The notes beneath the pieces are model-generated. The model searched no databases. It saw only the letters and a program-made list of their open reading frames with translations, and had not been told where the DNA came from. A DNA stretch of 64,000 nt from Stomorhina lunata (lineage: Eukaryota; Arthropoda; Insecta; Diptera; Rhiniidae), in assembly GCA_933228675.1 (NCBI GenBank), contig OW121741.1:55549310-55613309 (forward strand), read 5' to 3'. The position numbers were made by a program, and so were the translations under genes. Shown here piece after piece: positions 44,880 through 55,246 of the stretch (position 1 is the first letter of the stretch; every line of letters starts with the position of its first letter).

Positions 44880-44914
44880 TATTTCGTCATCCATCGGATG
44901 ACATCTTCAGGAAA
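44880..44914 (-). ncRNA. Hammerhead-ribozyme-like motif, left 3' end
   Basis: On the minus strand CTGAAGA is followed, after one T, by a 7-bp hairpin GTCATCC-GAT-GGATGAC and then GAAA. CUGANGA, stem II and GAAA are the hammerhead core, and many Penelope-like elements are known to carry hammerheads in their terminal regions. One extra base between CUGANGA and the stem is off consensus, and stems I and III were not resolved, so this is a candidate only. Confidence 0.4.
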
Positions 44915-45062
44915 AACTAAAATATAATAATTAAACATAAATTACATTAATAAATTTCGCCATAATTTTTTACTACAATAACCACTGTTCACAAATAATA
45001 TAAAATGACAACACACAAACAAAACTTACAAGGAGTGACAATAATTTATTAAAAACACGAAC

Positions 45063-45805
45063 CTAACTTTTATGCACTGATTTCTTATGTTTAGATTTGT
45101 TGATGATGTGTCTATAGCTTTGAGGGCAGTTCTCGGTGTCCGTTTTATAATGTATTCTTTTCTCTTGTGGAGTATTGATAATATGGAGCATTTCTATGGT
45201 GTACCGTTTGTTATTTCTCTCTTCTGTTTGTACGATTGTAATATTTTCAAACTCTCGTGAATGTCCACTTTGTGCACAGTGGGTAGCTAATGCTGTTTTT
45301 TGTAAATTATAATTATTTTTGTGTTTAATATCCGACTTATGACCCGCGATTCTTGTTTTAAGTTTGTTTTTCGTTGTTCCTATATATATTTTTTGGCATT
45401 GGTTGTTTTCGTCTCCGTTACATTTTATTTGATATATTAAATTACATTTGTCCATTTTATAACTTTTACTTTTTGTGTTTGTAAATAATTGTTTTAAAGT
45501 GTTTTGTGATGTTGGTGCTATTTTAAATTTGTTCTTATTATATATCGTTGATTTTTCAATTCTATTCGTTAAATGTGGTATATATGTCATTGACTTGTAT
45601 ATTTTTGGTGTCGCTTCTCGTGGGATCGTATTCGTACAATTTTTGTTTTTGTTTATAATATTCAGTATAATGTGTTCAGGGAATGCGTTTTTTCTTAATG
45701 TTAATATGATTTTGTTTATATTTTCTTTATGAAACTCTTGGTCACTTATTGCTAAAACTCTTCTCACTAAATTGTTGGCTGTGTTTTTTATAATTTGTTT
45801 CGGCT
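45063..45805 (-). pseudogene. Penelope partial copy: RT C-terminus and GIY-YIG endonuclease
   Basis: Minus-strand 234-codon frame: 'RRVLAISDQEFHKENINKII', 'YIPHLTNRIEKSTIY' and 'NLIYQIKCNGDEN', then the GIY-YIG nuclease opening 'KIYIGTTKNKLKTRIAGHKSD' with its Arg and His, and 'THCAQSGHSREFENI'. It ends 'KSVHKS' at 45063. It has about 30 residues ('HIILNIINKNKNCTNTIP…') that are deleted in the plus copy at about 47600. Confidence 0.88.
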
Positions 45806-46170
45806 AGCATGAATTTAAATTTATTATTCTTCCTGATGATGTAGGTTTTTGATACTCTCGTGAATGTCCACTTTGTGCACAGTGGGTTGCTAATGCTGTT
45901 TTTTGTAAATTATAATTATTTTTGTGTTTAATATCCGACTTATGACCCGCCATTCTTGTTTCAAGTTTGTTTTTCGTTGTTCCTATATATATTTTTTGGC
46001 ATTGGCTGTTTTCGTCTCCGTTACATTTTATTTGATATATTAAATTAGATTTGTCCATTTTATCAATTTTACTTTTTGTGTTTGTAAATAATTGTTTTAA
46101 AGTGTTTTGTGATGTTGGTGCTATTTTAAATTTGTTCTTATTATATATCGTTGATTTTTCAATTCTATTC
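45806..46170 (-). pseudogene. Penelope partial copy: second GIY-YIG segment in tandem
   Basis: Minus strand, repeats 'IEKSTIYNKNKFKIAPTSQN', 'CQKIYIGTTKNKLETRMAGH' and 'ATHCAQSGHSRE', then jumps directly to 'YQKPTSSGRIINLNSC' (RT C-terminus) and runs on into the neighbouring partial copy. This is a tandem join of two copies with one end inside the other. Its upstream end meets the plus-strand copy at about 46170. Confidence 0.85.
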
Positions 46171-46179
46171 AATATTAGG

Positions 46180-48019
46180 ACAGCGAAACGATTATTTGGA
46201 ACAAAAAGAACACAGAGATCAAAAAGCGCCACAGCAACAAATTTGACACATTAAAATATAAACAAAGAAGAGAATTAAACATTACAACAAATGAGAATTG
46301 GTTTATAAACAAATCAAAAACTCAAATTCCCGATGATGTGCAATGGCTACTATCTTTAGGAGGGAAACATGCAATACCAACAACAAAAGAACAATTCCCT
46401 ATGTTCAAATATATTGCAGGTATAGAAGATTGCATACAAACACCGGACAGCAAAGAAGAGCAAGAAAAGGCAAGATCGAAATTTACAACTATGATCGAAA
46501 ACCACGTTAACAAACTCTCTCTAAATCCAAGAGAACGTTTTGTATTAAACACAGTGCAGATAAAGGGAATGTGACTGTGGCTATGGAGAAAGATGACTAT
46601 GAGAACAAAATGAATAATATTCTTAGTGACATGATGACATACAGTAGACTGTCAAAAGATCCAACATCATCTCTACAAAAGAAGAATAATGACCTGGTAG
46701 AAGATCTCTATAAGTGCAATATAATCTCTGTGATAGATAGAATAAGACTTAAAACTGACACGGCAACTGCTCCAAGAATTTACGGACTACCAAAAATACA
46801 CAAAGAAGGATTTCCTCTGCGCCCAATTTGCTCGTCAATTAATTCACCAGCTAGTGAATTATCCAAATTCTTGACTAATATTCTGAAAAACCTAACCCAA
46901 GATTCAGAATATAATGTAAGGGATGCGGTGCAATTTAGACATAAGATCAACAATAGTGCAATATGTGATGACGAAAAATTGGTATCATTTGACGTAATAT
47001 CCTTATTTCCAAGTATTCCGGTGGAATACGCAATAGACGTGATCAATGGCAAGTGGGATGAGATTGAAAAACACACAAATATACCAAAAAATTTACTCAC
47101 GAGGATATTGAAATTTTGTATACAAGACAACAGATACTTTAGATATAAGGATAAATTTTATTCGCAATATAGAGGACTTCCGATGGGATCATCAGCATCA
47201 CCGGTCGTGGCGGATATAGTAATGGAACAACTTCTAAAACAATGTTTTGAAGGTGGCAATAAACCAAGACTACTAACAAAATATGTAGACGACCTATTTG
47301 GAATTGTTAAAGTAAACGAAATTGACGAGACTTTAAAGAAACTGAACTCTTTTCATCATAGGATAAAATTCACCTTAGAAGAAGAAATCAATGGACGATT
47401 ACAGTATTTCGACTGGTATCAAAAACCTACATCATCAGGACGAATAATAAATTTTAATTCATGCCAGCCGAAACAAATTATAAAAAACACAGCCAACAAT
47501 TTAGTGAGAAGAGTTTTAGCAATAAGTGACCAAGAGTTTCATAAAGAAAATGTAAACAAAATCATATTAACATTAAGAAAAAACGCATTCCCTGAACAAA
47601 AACCAAAAATATACAAGTCAATGACATATATACCACATTTAACGAATAGAATTGAAAAATCAACGATATATAATAAGAACAAATTTAAAATAGCACCAAC
47701 ATCACAAAACACTTTAAAACAATTATTTACAAACACAAAAAGTAAAATTGATAAAATGGACAAATCTAATTTAATATATCAAATAAAATGTAACGGAGAC
47801 GAAAACAACCAATGCCAAAAAATATATATAGGAACAACGAAAAACAAACTTAAAATAAGAATCGCGGGTCATAAGTCGGATATTAAACACAAAAATAATT
47901 ATAATTTACAAAAAACAGCATTAGCAACCCACTGTGCACAAAGTGGACATTCACCAGATTTTGAAAATATTACAATCGTACAAACAGAAGAGAGAAATAA
48001 CAAACGGTACACCAAATAA
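46180..48019 (+). CDS. Penelope-like reverse transcriptase with GIY-YIG endonuclease
   Basis: Main plus-strand copy. The N-terminal region (46180-46570) is broken into frames ('RLFGTKRTQRSKSATAT', 'DVQWLLSLGGKHAIPTTKEQ'). From 46571 the frame is open for 482 codons: 'RIYGLPKIHKEGFPLRPI', 'LVSFDVISLFPSIPVEYA' (RT motif A), 'QYRGLPMGSSASPVVADI' (motif B), 'LLTKYVDDLFGIV' (YVDD), 'LQYFDWYQKPTSSGR', and the GIY-YIG domain 'KIYIGTTKNKLKIRIAGHKS'. Penelope-like elements use this RT and nuclease for target-primed insertion. The frame ends early at 48019 compared with the minus copy. Confidence 0.9.
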
Positions 48020-48202
48020 ATGCTCCATATTATCAATACTCCACAAGAGAAAGAATAAATTATAAAACGGACACCGAGAACTGCGCTCAAAGCTTTAGAC
48101 ACATCATCAACAAATCTAAATATAAGAAATCAGTGCATAAAAGTTAAGTTCGTGTTTTTAATAAATTAGTGTAATTTATGTTTAATTATTATATTTTAGT
48201 TT

Positions 48203-48236
48203 TTCCTAAAGATGTCATCCGATGGATGACGAAATA
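48203..48236 (+). ncRNA. Hammerhead-ribozyme-like motif, right 3' end
   Basis: Same GTCATCC-GAT-GGATGAC hairpin followed by GAAA as at 44880-44914, in plus orientation; the preceding core here reads CTAAAGA, so one core G is mutated and this copy should be inactive if the motif is a ribozyme. Confidence 0.35.
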
Positions 48237-48345
48237 TTGAAAAATAAATAAATTTAAAATTTGAAATAAAACGGATGCCTTAATTATTACAATAAAATTT
48301 AAAAATCAAAGGCAGAATAAAATTTAATTTATCAAATTCAAGTGA

Positions 48346-48927
48346 ACCATTAAAACGATTATTGTAAAATTGTGAACGAGTGAATTGCTGAAAAAGAATT
48401 TTACACTAAAGTTCTTCAAGTAGTACTGAAAGGCATCGACTCGTGCGTGGACATAGAAGAAATAAAAGAAGGTCTTCAAATAAATGGTTTTTAAGAAAAG
48501 CATGTTACTAACATAAGATATAAGAAAAATTTCCCCCAACCCATGTAGTAAAGTTCTTCAAGTAGTCCTGAAAGGCATCAACTCGTGCGTGGACATAGAA
48601 GAAATAAAAGAAGGTCTTCAAATAAATGGTTTTTAAGAAATCCGTGTTACTAACATAAGATATAAGGAAAATATCCCCCAACCCATGTTTCGAGTGGAAT
48701 TACAACTCGGAGACATCAAACTAAAGAAAACTAAAACGCAACCCATTTATAACCTAAAATACCTGCTGCACATGAAAATCACAGTTGAGGAGCCGTACTA
48801 AAGGAAAGGCTCAAACTGTCGGGAATTTAGGCATACTAGAATTCACAGCAAATTGCCTCCGGTTTGTGTAATATGCGGGGAATTACATGGTACAGCGCAA
48901 TGCAATAAGAGAAAAAATGACTTAAAC
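48346..48927 (+). pseudogene. Jockey ORF1, RNA-binding and zinc-knuckle part
   Basis: Continues the ORF1 from 44863, with stops: 'FYTKVLQVVLKGIDSCVDIEEI', 'QPMFRVELQLGDIKLKK', 'PIYNLKYLLHMKITVEEP', and knuckle residues 'LPPVCVICGELHGTAQC' near 48855-48895. The order 'FRVEL…IYNLKYLLH…CxxC' is the PRE_C2HC-type gag of Jockey elements. A 134-bp tandem duplication lies inside (48418-48686). After 'NKRKNDLN' at about 48927 the sequence changes abruptly into the 24-bp minisatellite, so the third knuckle and ORF2 are missing. Confidence 0.82.
48418..48686. repeat. 134-bp tandem duplication within Jockey ORF1
   Basis: The segment beginning 'ttcttcaagtagtactgaaagg' at 48416 recurs at 48550 as 'ttcttcaagtagtcctgaaagg' and both run to 'cccccaacccatg'. 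About six differences separate the two. 134 is not a multiple of three, so the duplication also breaks the frame. Confidence 0.85.
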
Positions 48928-49240
48928 TTACAACATTGTGAATTTTCCCCATTAACATGCAACACTACCCCAGGCAACATGCTGCATTTTCCTCCATCCA
49001 ACATGTTATACCCCGCTCGACAACAGCCTACTTTATGCCCCTGTCCATGTTCAACATTACCAACCCCACATTATGCAGTATTAACCTCCCGAATAAGTCC
49101 TCCGTTATTACCCTGTCAACAGGCAACTATAACACACCATTAACAAACAAAGTTATCCCCTTGGTATCATGCTACACTAGCCCCCTATATCATGCTGCAT
49201 TTTCCGCTTTACAACATGCTGTCAAGAGTTACCACTAGTA
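48928..49240. repeat. 24-bp minisatellite, second locus
   Basis: Degenerate units such as 'ccccaggcaacatgctgcatt' and 'ccatccaacatgttatacc', plus-strand counterpart of the array at 1140-2105 read on its minus strand. More diverged and shorter, about 12 units. It follows Jockey ORF1 directly in the same sense as the first array precedes Jockey ORF2. Confidence 0.75.
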
Positions 49241-49265
49241 GCAATAAAAAACAATTCAATGTATT

Positions 49266-49560
49266 TTTATACCCTTCACCAATAGGTGATTCTCGGGAGG
49301 AGAATCGATTAAGCGATGTCCGCCTGTCTGTCTGTCTGTCCGTCTGTCTGTTGAAATCAAGTTTCTGAAGCCCCTGGAGAATGGACCTACATAAATTATA
49401 TATCAGATTTTAGGAAATTCTCCCGCAGTGTACCCTTTTCATCAAAATCGGTTTATAAACACACAAAAAATCTAAAAAATACCAAAAATTAGACAAAAGT
49501 TTTAAATTTTTTGATTGAACAACACTTCAGCGATGTCAACTCTGCCACTTTTGTAGTAGA
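49266..49560 (+). mobile_element. DINE-1/Helentron-like repeat
   Basis: Starts 'tatacccttcaccaataggtga', then 'gtctgtctgtctgtccgtctgtc' and 'gttgaaatcaagtttctg', a layout like the DINE-1 family of Drosophila ('taccctt…gggtatt', then the 'gtctgtccgtctgtc' block). Non-coding; both ends poorly defined. Confidence 0.6.
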
Positions 49561-50252
49561 TCTACTACTTTTGGGTATCTTTCTACACTCTACCACTTTT
49601 TATGTAGAATCTACTACTTTTTTAAGTTTTTTCAAAATTGTGTTAAATCAATTTTTCGTTACCAAAAATGCAGCATTGAACACCTGTTTCAAAAAATATA
49701 TATATTTTTCGTTCTTCGTTTTAGATTTATGCCCCTAAGACCCCAGCGAATTATATTAGGAATGGACGCTTTTAAGAAATATAGCAGTTCATTTCTCAAT
49801 AGAAGAAAATATACAAACGTGTTGAAAATTTCTGGCATCATGTGTTAAGAATGAACAAATGCTCCCCTTGACACAAAAATCGCTTGTGCTTTCACATAGT
49901 AGTGCTAATGTTAAAAGGCTATTTCGGCAGTTAATTTACTTAAAATTCTAATAGGAATAAACTTTCTACTGTCACTTTTTAGGGAGAGTAAATGCTTACA
50001 CCAACAAATGAACATTTTAAATTATTTAGTAAGGATTAGAATAAAAAATTATCTTTTATAAGCTCTTGTTAATTTTTCAAATTACATTGAATATGTATGT
50101 ATATTTATTGATACATATTAAACACTATTTTTTAAACAAAACATTAAATAAATATTCTAACTTTAAAATTTTTTAAGACTTTCCAATGCAATTATTGCAC
50201 AAAGAGCATTTCGTTTTTAAAGGCGACATCTTAAGTAAATATAACAGCAGCA
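49561..50252. other. Non-coding stretch before Transib
   Basis: AT-rich; tandem 'ctactttt' words near 49545-49622 (tgtagtagatctactacttttgg) are the only pattern. No gene or element recognised. Confidence 0.4.
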
Positions 50253-53168
50253 CACACTGATTCGTCCCATAGAAAAAACTCCTTTTTCTAATTTTGCGAA
50301 TTTATTAACAATATGCACACCATATTAAAGCTGAGATGTTCAGCATTCCAGATATGCTCGCCTTTCTTTTATCCGGTCGGCCTACTTCAAATGAAACTCC
50401 CTTAAATGTACAGTATTTTTACAATTTTTTAGAAAATTTTATTTTTTTCAAATAGGTTTGGAAAAAGTTATGATCCTTTTTCGATTGGAATACAATTTCC
50501 TTATACAAGTTTGACAATGACATCATGGTTAATAATACGACTTTAAAAACTTTACAATGCAAAGAAAAAAACTATGAAAAAAAATGGTATACATTATGGC
50601 AAATTTCAATTTTTTTCGAAAAACTGTTAAATTAAATGGACTCGGAAAAGTATATAAAACGAGATCCCATTTCGTTTAACATCTAAGGATATATTTTGAA
50701 ATGTTGTCTTCATAGCGCATATAGAATAGTAAGAATAAAAACACCGTTTTTTGAGTTATGCCCTTTTTAAAAAATGTTTATTTTAGAAAAAATTTTTAAA
50801 AGTAGTTGGCTTTGTTATGAGATTAATTTTTATTATCGCCTGTTTTAAGAAATTTATAAACATTATATTAAAAAATGGTAAATATATATAACAAAACTTT
50901 ATTTAGTGTTTGGGTTAGATCCCCGGGAAAGAAAAGAGTAAGTGCAGTGCTTGCTTATTTAGAAGAGAAATTAAAAAATGAAGAAAATTTTTGTAAAAAA
51001 GAAATAAAAATTAAAACCATGCGAGTTTTAAGCAAATTTAGCAAAACGTGGCTGGATTCAAATAGAACCAAAAGTCGGTTTTTAAAAGAAAATAAAAATT
51101 TTTTGGATAAAATATTTGTTACTTATAATAAGGTAAGTGTTTTTGTCACGTTTACTATAACTGACTATATGATTGAAATTGTTACTCCAAAAAGGATAAT
51201 GTCGGAGGTAGACCTAAAAAGACGTTCCAAGATTTGAGCGATAAGTCTAAATATAACAGAGTAAAGAACTTAGTACAAGATTATACAATAGAAGAATTAG
51301 AATATGCTTTAAAACTAAAGAAAAAAAAAAGGTAAATACCCCGAACCCAAGAGATAAAGAATCAAACATAACCTCAATAAAAGCCTTAGCTTTAATGGAA
51401 GATCTCAATTTATCACATAATAAATATAACATTTCAAAAAAGTACTATAGTAAGGAAGATAGTTATTATCCTGCTTTGCACACCGTTCGGCAGCAACGCA
51501 ACAACTTACTTCCGGGACCCATACATGTAACTGATACAACGGCAAAGGTCTCTTTAAGGAACCTACTATATAAAACTACAATTAGTTTGCTGACTTTAAT
51601 AGAAGTTAATAGTAAAATGAATGACATAACTATCGTGCTAAAGTGGGGTATGGATGGTAGTGGCGGCCATAGTATGTACAAGCAAAAATTTAAAAATGAA
51701 GATTCGATCGACGAAAATTTGTTTGTAGTAGCATTTGTTCCACTTGAGTAAGTTTAGAAATTGTTTATGTCTTTAGAAATTATTTACGTTTATATTTTAT
51801 ATTAATAATTTAAGACTTGTAAATAACGAAAGTGGAAAAAAGTTGTGGGTAAACCTAAGGCCATCTTCAACTAGTTATTGTAGATCTATGATGCTTTTGT
51901 TTGAAAAAGAAAATCCAGCCACAGTAAAAAGGGTTTTCGAAGACTTCAAATATGAAATTAAAGACACTGCGTTAGATGAAATTGATTTCAATGGGTCTCG
52001 AATCAAGGTAAACTACGTCATGCATTGTACTATGATCGATGGTGCTGTAGCAAAAGTTCTCACAAATACAAGCTGTGGTTCAAAATGTTTTATATGCCAA
52101 TCTAAACCAACTGAAATGAATAATATAAGTATTGCAAAAACACCAGATTATAGTAATTATAAATATGGAATTTCTTCGCTGCATTGCCTGTTAAGATGTT
52201 TCATACCGACTTACCTTTAAAACATGGCAAGTGAGAAACGAAAATAAAGAAATTTTCAGTACACGAAAAAAACTTATTCAAAAAGAATTTAAGACTCAAA
52301 TGGGACTCACAATTGATAAAATAAAACCAAATTTTGGCACTACCAATGACGGCAATACTGCACGAAAATTTTTTATCGAATACGAAAAGTCTGCAAATAT
52401 AACTGGCATCAATAAAGATTTAATATATAATTTGGGATTAATTTTAAAAATTATATCATCTGGTAAACCAATTAATATTACTAATTTTAAAGTACTAACA
52501 GAGAATACTAAAATCCTGTACTTAAAACATTATCATTGGTATTATATGCCATCAACCTTACACAAGTTGTTGATACATGGAAGTGAAATCATAGAGTTCT
52601 TTGATTTGCCTATAGGTAATATTAAATGTACTTTGTATAAAAAATTATGCAGTTACAATTGATTTTTTTAAGGTGTGCTTTCAGAAGATGCTTTGGAGTC
52701 CCTTCATAAAATAATTAGGAGAAGCAGACTAGAACATACTCGTTAAAACACCACAGAAAATTGTAACAAAGACTTGATGACAAAACTTCTAATTTCGTCT
52801 GATCCACTAGTGACGTTCAATAGGGTATCAACAAAATCAACCAATACCTTTTACAATTTTCAAGAAATCCGTGACTATATATTAGAAAATACAGAAGCGG
52901 AAGAAGAATGTATTTATATTATATTTACACTAGTTATACGAAATCCTCGAAATAAATACAAAATTTATATGTTTATAAAAGGAAAATGTATTATGGGCGA
53001 TTTTTGGAAATTATACTGATCCCTTGCGGGCAAAATATCTGGATATTTTTAAATTTTATTTTATATTTTTTCTAACTGAGCTAAGGTCTATTCATGCTGT
53101 AAATTTCATCGCTGTAAATTTATTCCTTCTAGTTTTTTTCAATTTTACTATGGGCTCAAATCACTGTG
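50253..53168 (+). mobile_element. Transib transposon, near-complete (element C)
   Basis: 2,916 bp with ends CACACTGATTCGTCCCATAG and (reverse complement of the right end) CACAGTGATTTGAGCCCATAG, flanked by CAGCA (50248-50252, 53169-53173); the flank lies in a CAG run, so the duplication could be read slightly longer. It contains a spliced Transib transposase filling most of the length. Size, CAC ends, 5-bp duplication and transposase all agree. The right heptamer CACAGTG equals the V(D)J recombination-signal heptamer. Confidence 0.88.
50875..53019 (+). pseudogene. Transib transposase (RAG1-related), four exons, few lesions
   Basis: Exon 1 50875-51132 (ATG at 50875; 'KIKTMRVLSKFSKTWLDSNR'), intron 51133-51194; exon 2 51195-51747 ('GGRPKKTFQDLSDKSKYNR', 'LKWGMDGSGGHSMYKQKF'), intron 51748-51814; exon 3 51815-52615 ('LWVNLRPSSTSYCR', 'MHCTMIDGAVAKVLTNTS', 'CFICQSKP', 'GTTNDGNTARKFF', 'LHKLLIHGSEII'), intron 52616-52672; exon 4 from 52673 ('LSEDALESLHKIIRRSR', 'LISSDP'). 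All introns are GT-AG and 57-67 bp. MDGSGG and MIDGAV match the two Asp blocks; the SEDALE region is the likely Glu. Lesions: an A10 run (51321-51330) shifts frame, a short loss near 52200, and a TAA at about 52744. Exons and frames are my inference from motif continuity. Confidence 0.88.
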
Positions 53169-53173
53169 CAGCA

Positions 53174-53416
53174 GCACAACAACAGAAGCCAAACCCCACA
53201 ACAAGCAGCAACAAAATAAAAAATGGCCAAGTTATTTCAGCAATGTAAATTAACAGCACAAATTTAAAAGCGTATAATACAACACCAATAAATCAAATAA
53301 ATTTCAATGATTTCTATTTTATTAATAGTTAGATTTAAAAAATTAAAGAGTTTAACAATTTATTAGCGACTAAATATGCGTTTATTTAATTAATTAAAGA
53401 CAGCTGACAGATTACA
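53174..53416. other. CAG/CAA-rich spacer
   Basis: Between the Transib and Gypsy-4. Begins with 'cagcagcacaacaacag'-type repeats where the Transib inserted, then AT-rich sequence. No gene. Confidence 0.4.
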
Positions 53417-53420
53417 CGCG

Positions 53421-53654
53421 AGTTACGATAGTAACTCTTTTTACATATCAATTATCTCTTTTATAATCTCTTAAATAATATTTTAATATCTTCATTATTG
53501 TTTTTGTATTTAAAAGTAATATTAGGTTTTTCTTTGGTGATCTATCATAAATTCTTTTTCATGAGTTCAGTCATTTGTAAGAACTCGTTTTAAAAACAAT
53601 AAATAAATTTTATTAAAATAAAATTTTGTGTTGTAATTTTTAAATTACATTACT
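53421..53654 (+). repeat. Gypsy-4 5' LTR
   Basis: 234 bp starting AGTTACGATAGTAACTC and ending TTAAATTACATTACT. Contains AATAAATAAA (about 53600-53609) as a likely polyadenylation signal; no clear TATA box assigned. By eye no difference from the 3' LTR. Confidence 0.95.
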
Positions 53655-53664
53655 GGCGCAGTCG
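53655..53664 (+). promoter_or_regulatory. Gypsy-4 primer-binding site
   Basis: GGCGCAGTCG directly after the 5' LTR, resembling the tRNA-Ser-type primer site used by 17.6/297-group Gypsy elements. Priming of minus-strand DNA synthesis in the intact element. Confidence 0.75.
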
Positions 53665-54316
53665 TTGTTTGAACCTTAAATAAAATTGAATAATCAATTG
53701 TTATTAAATAACTTAAAAAAATATATATAATATTTAAGGAATATATAAACTGAAGTATATAATTTAATAGTTCTTTAACAAATAAAATATTAAATATTTT
53801 TTTAAACTAAAACTTTAATGCAAAAAAAAAACAAACATAATTGAAAATAATCAAATAGTTAAATAAAAAACAAAAATAATAAAAATAAAAAAAAACATTT
53901 GATTTATCGAATTTGTTAAAAAATACAATATATAAAAAGTTAACATTTTGTATATAATAAAACAAAAATCAAAAGAAATTGCATTGAACAGGGTACAGTT
54001 TGTTACAAAAACTATTACTAAAATATTTAAAAATATTGACCTTGAAGAACACTTGCGAAAAAAAACCTAATCAGCAGCAACAACAACTCACTCAAATATT
54101 TGAATTTTTTTTGTAACGTCTAAAAATTTAAGAAAACGAACTAACCGTTAAAGTCAATGCATTCAAATATTTGTTGTGTAACATAAAATAAATTCCAATA
54201 AAGTGGAATAGACAAATAAAACCAGTTTAGAGTGAGTTCTAAAAAAAAAACAACAAAAACTATAATTTGAAGATTTGTTTTGAGTTTCAATTCGGGAGCA
54301 TAATTAATAAGAAATC

Positions 54317-55246
54317 ATGGAGCCCTCATTTACTCTTTCAGTCAACGATATCTTAAAAGATGCTCAACGTATTCATGAGTTTAGAGGCAATGATGAATTT
54401 GCCTTAACATCATTTTTAAGAGAGGTTGACATATTATTTATTATTGTGCAAAATCATCCAGATGCCAAGCAATATATTTATCAGCGAATTATCATGAACA
54501 AAGTGCAAGGGGAGGCACTTCATGTTATCAGAACCCTTGGTACAAACCCAAGCTGGGAGGAGGTAAAGGAGGCATTGATTAGCAATTTTGGAGTAAAAGA
54601 ATCTTACCATCAACTTTACCAAGATGCCTTTGGAGCAAAAAATAATGGTATTGTAAATTAATATAAGTATTTAAGAAATATTTTATGCAAAATTAATGAA
54701 AAATATGAGTATGATATAGAAAAACCTATAGAATTTAGCCCTATATATGCTGAAAAAATAATATTAAAAACATTTTTAAATAACATAGACGTAAATCTTG
54801 CTTCTGTAATTATAAATAGGAATTTAACAAAATTAAGAGATGCTTATAATTTTCTAGAAAAAGAAGGTCTAATTAGAAATCAAACTGAAGGAAAGAAAGT
54901 TAGTTTTAATCGTAATAATACAGATAATGACAGAAAATATACAAACAATATTAATAATTATAACAATCAATACAAAAACGATAGATTAAATTTGCATTCA
55001 AATTCTAGTCGGTATAGAAATAGTTCTTATAATGAAAACACACAAAGTTCTGTTAGCCAACAAAGAAATATGAATAACCCCAATTCACAAGTTGAACGAA
55101 GAAATTTTCAACCTTTATATGGTAGTGGAAATTCTAGACAAAATACTCAGATGGATGTAGACCATCTACAAGAAGGTGAGGAAGATTTTGAAGCAGAAGA
55201 GGAAGTAAATTTTCTAACAATAGCCTCCTCGGAACACTTCCAATAA
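54317..55246 (+). pseudogene. Gypsy-4 gag, one in-frame stop
   Basis: Starts ATG 54317 ('MEPSFTLSVNDILKDAQR') after a 650-bp leader. Capsid-like part includes 'FALTSFLREVDILFIIV' and 'NPSWEEVKEALISNFGV'; the C-terminal half is Asn/Ser-rich and basic ('RNQTEGKKVSFNRNN'), ending with an acidic patch ('EGEEDFEAEEEV'). No zinc knuckle is visible. A single TAA at 54659-54661 interrupts an otherwise open frame of 310 codons. The end overlaps the pol frame (-1). Confidence 0.85.
55207..55213 (+). promoter_or_regulatory. Probable -1 ribosomal frameshift site, gag to pol
   Basis: The heptamer A AAT TTT sits in the gag frame exactly as the slippery pattern X XXY YYZ. Slipping back one base leads without a stop into the protease frame ('GTLPIIDL'). 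Gypsy-group elements express pol this way. No downstream structure was assessed. Confidence 0.6.

Larger units (their letters stand above)
44864..48333. mobile_element. Penelope-like element, head-to-head dimer with 12-bp target duplication
   Basis: The 12-bp direct repeat AAATTCAAGTGA (44852-44863, 48334-48345) flanks the whole unit, and removing it restores the Jockey ORF1 reading. Minus-strand partial copies (44864 to about 46170) and a plus-strand copy (about 46170-48250) meet head to head, so both outer ends are element 3' ends with the same terminal block (…GATGACGAAATATTGAAAAATAAATAAA). About 80 bp beyond the right terminal block belong to the insertion but are unassigned. Inverted and tandem partial copies are typical of Penelope-like elements. 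Confidence 0.85.

Noticed and set aside
48853..49238. Zinc-finger protein gene of about 95 residues
   Set aside because: The CxxC part is the Jockey gag knuckle and the rest is minisatellite; two overlapping frames of this kind are not an independent gene.
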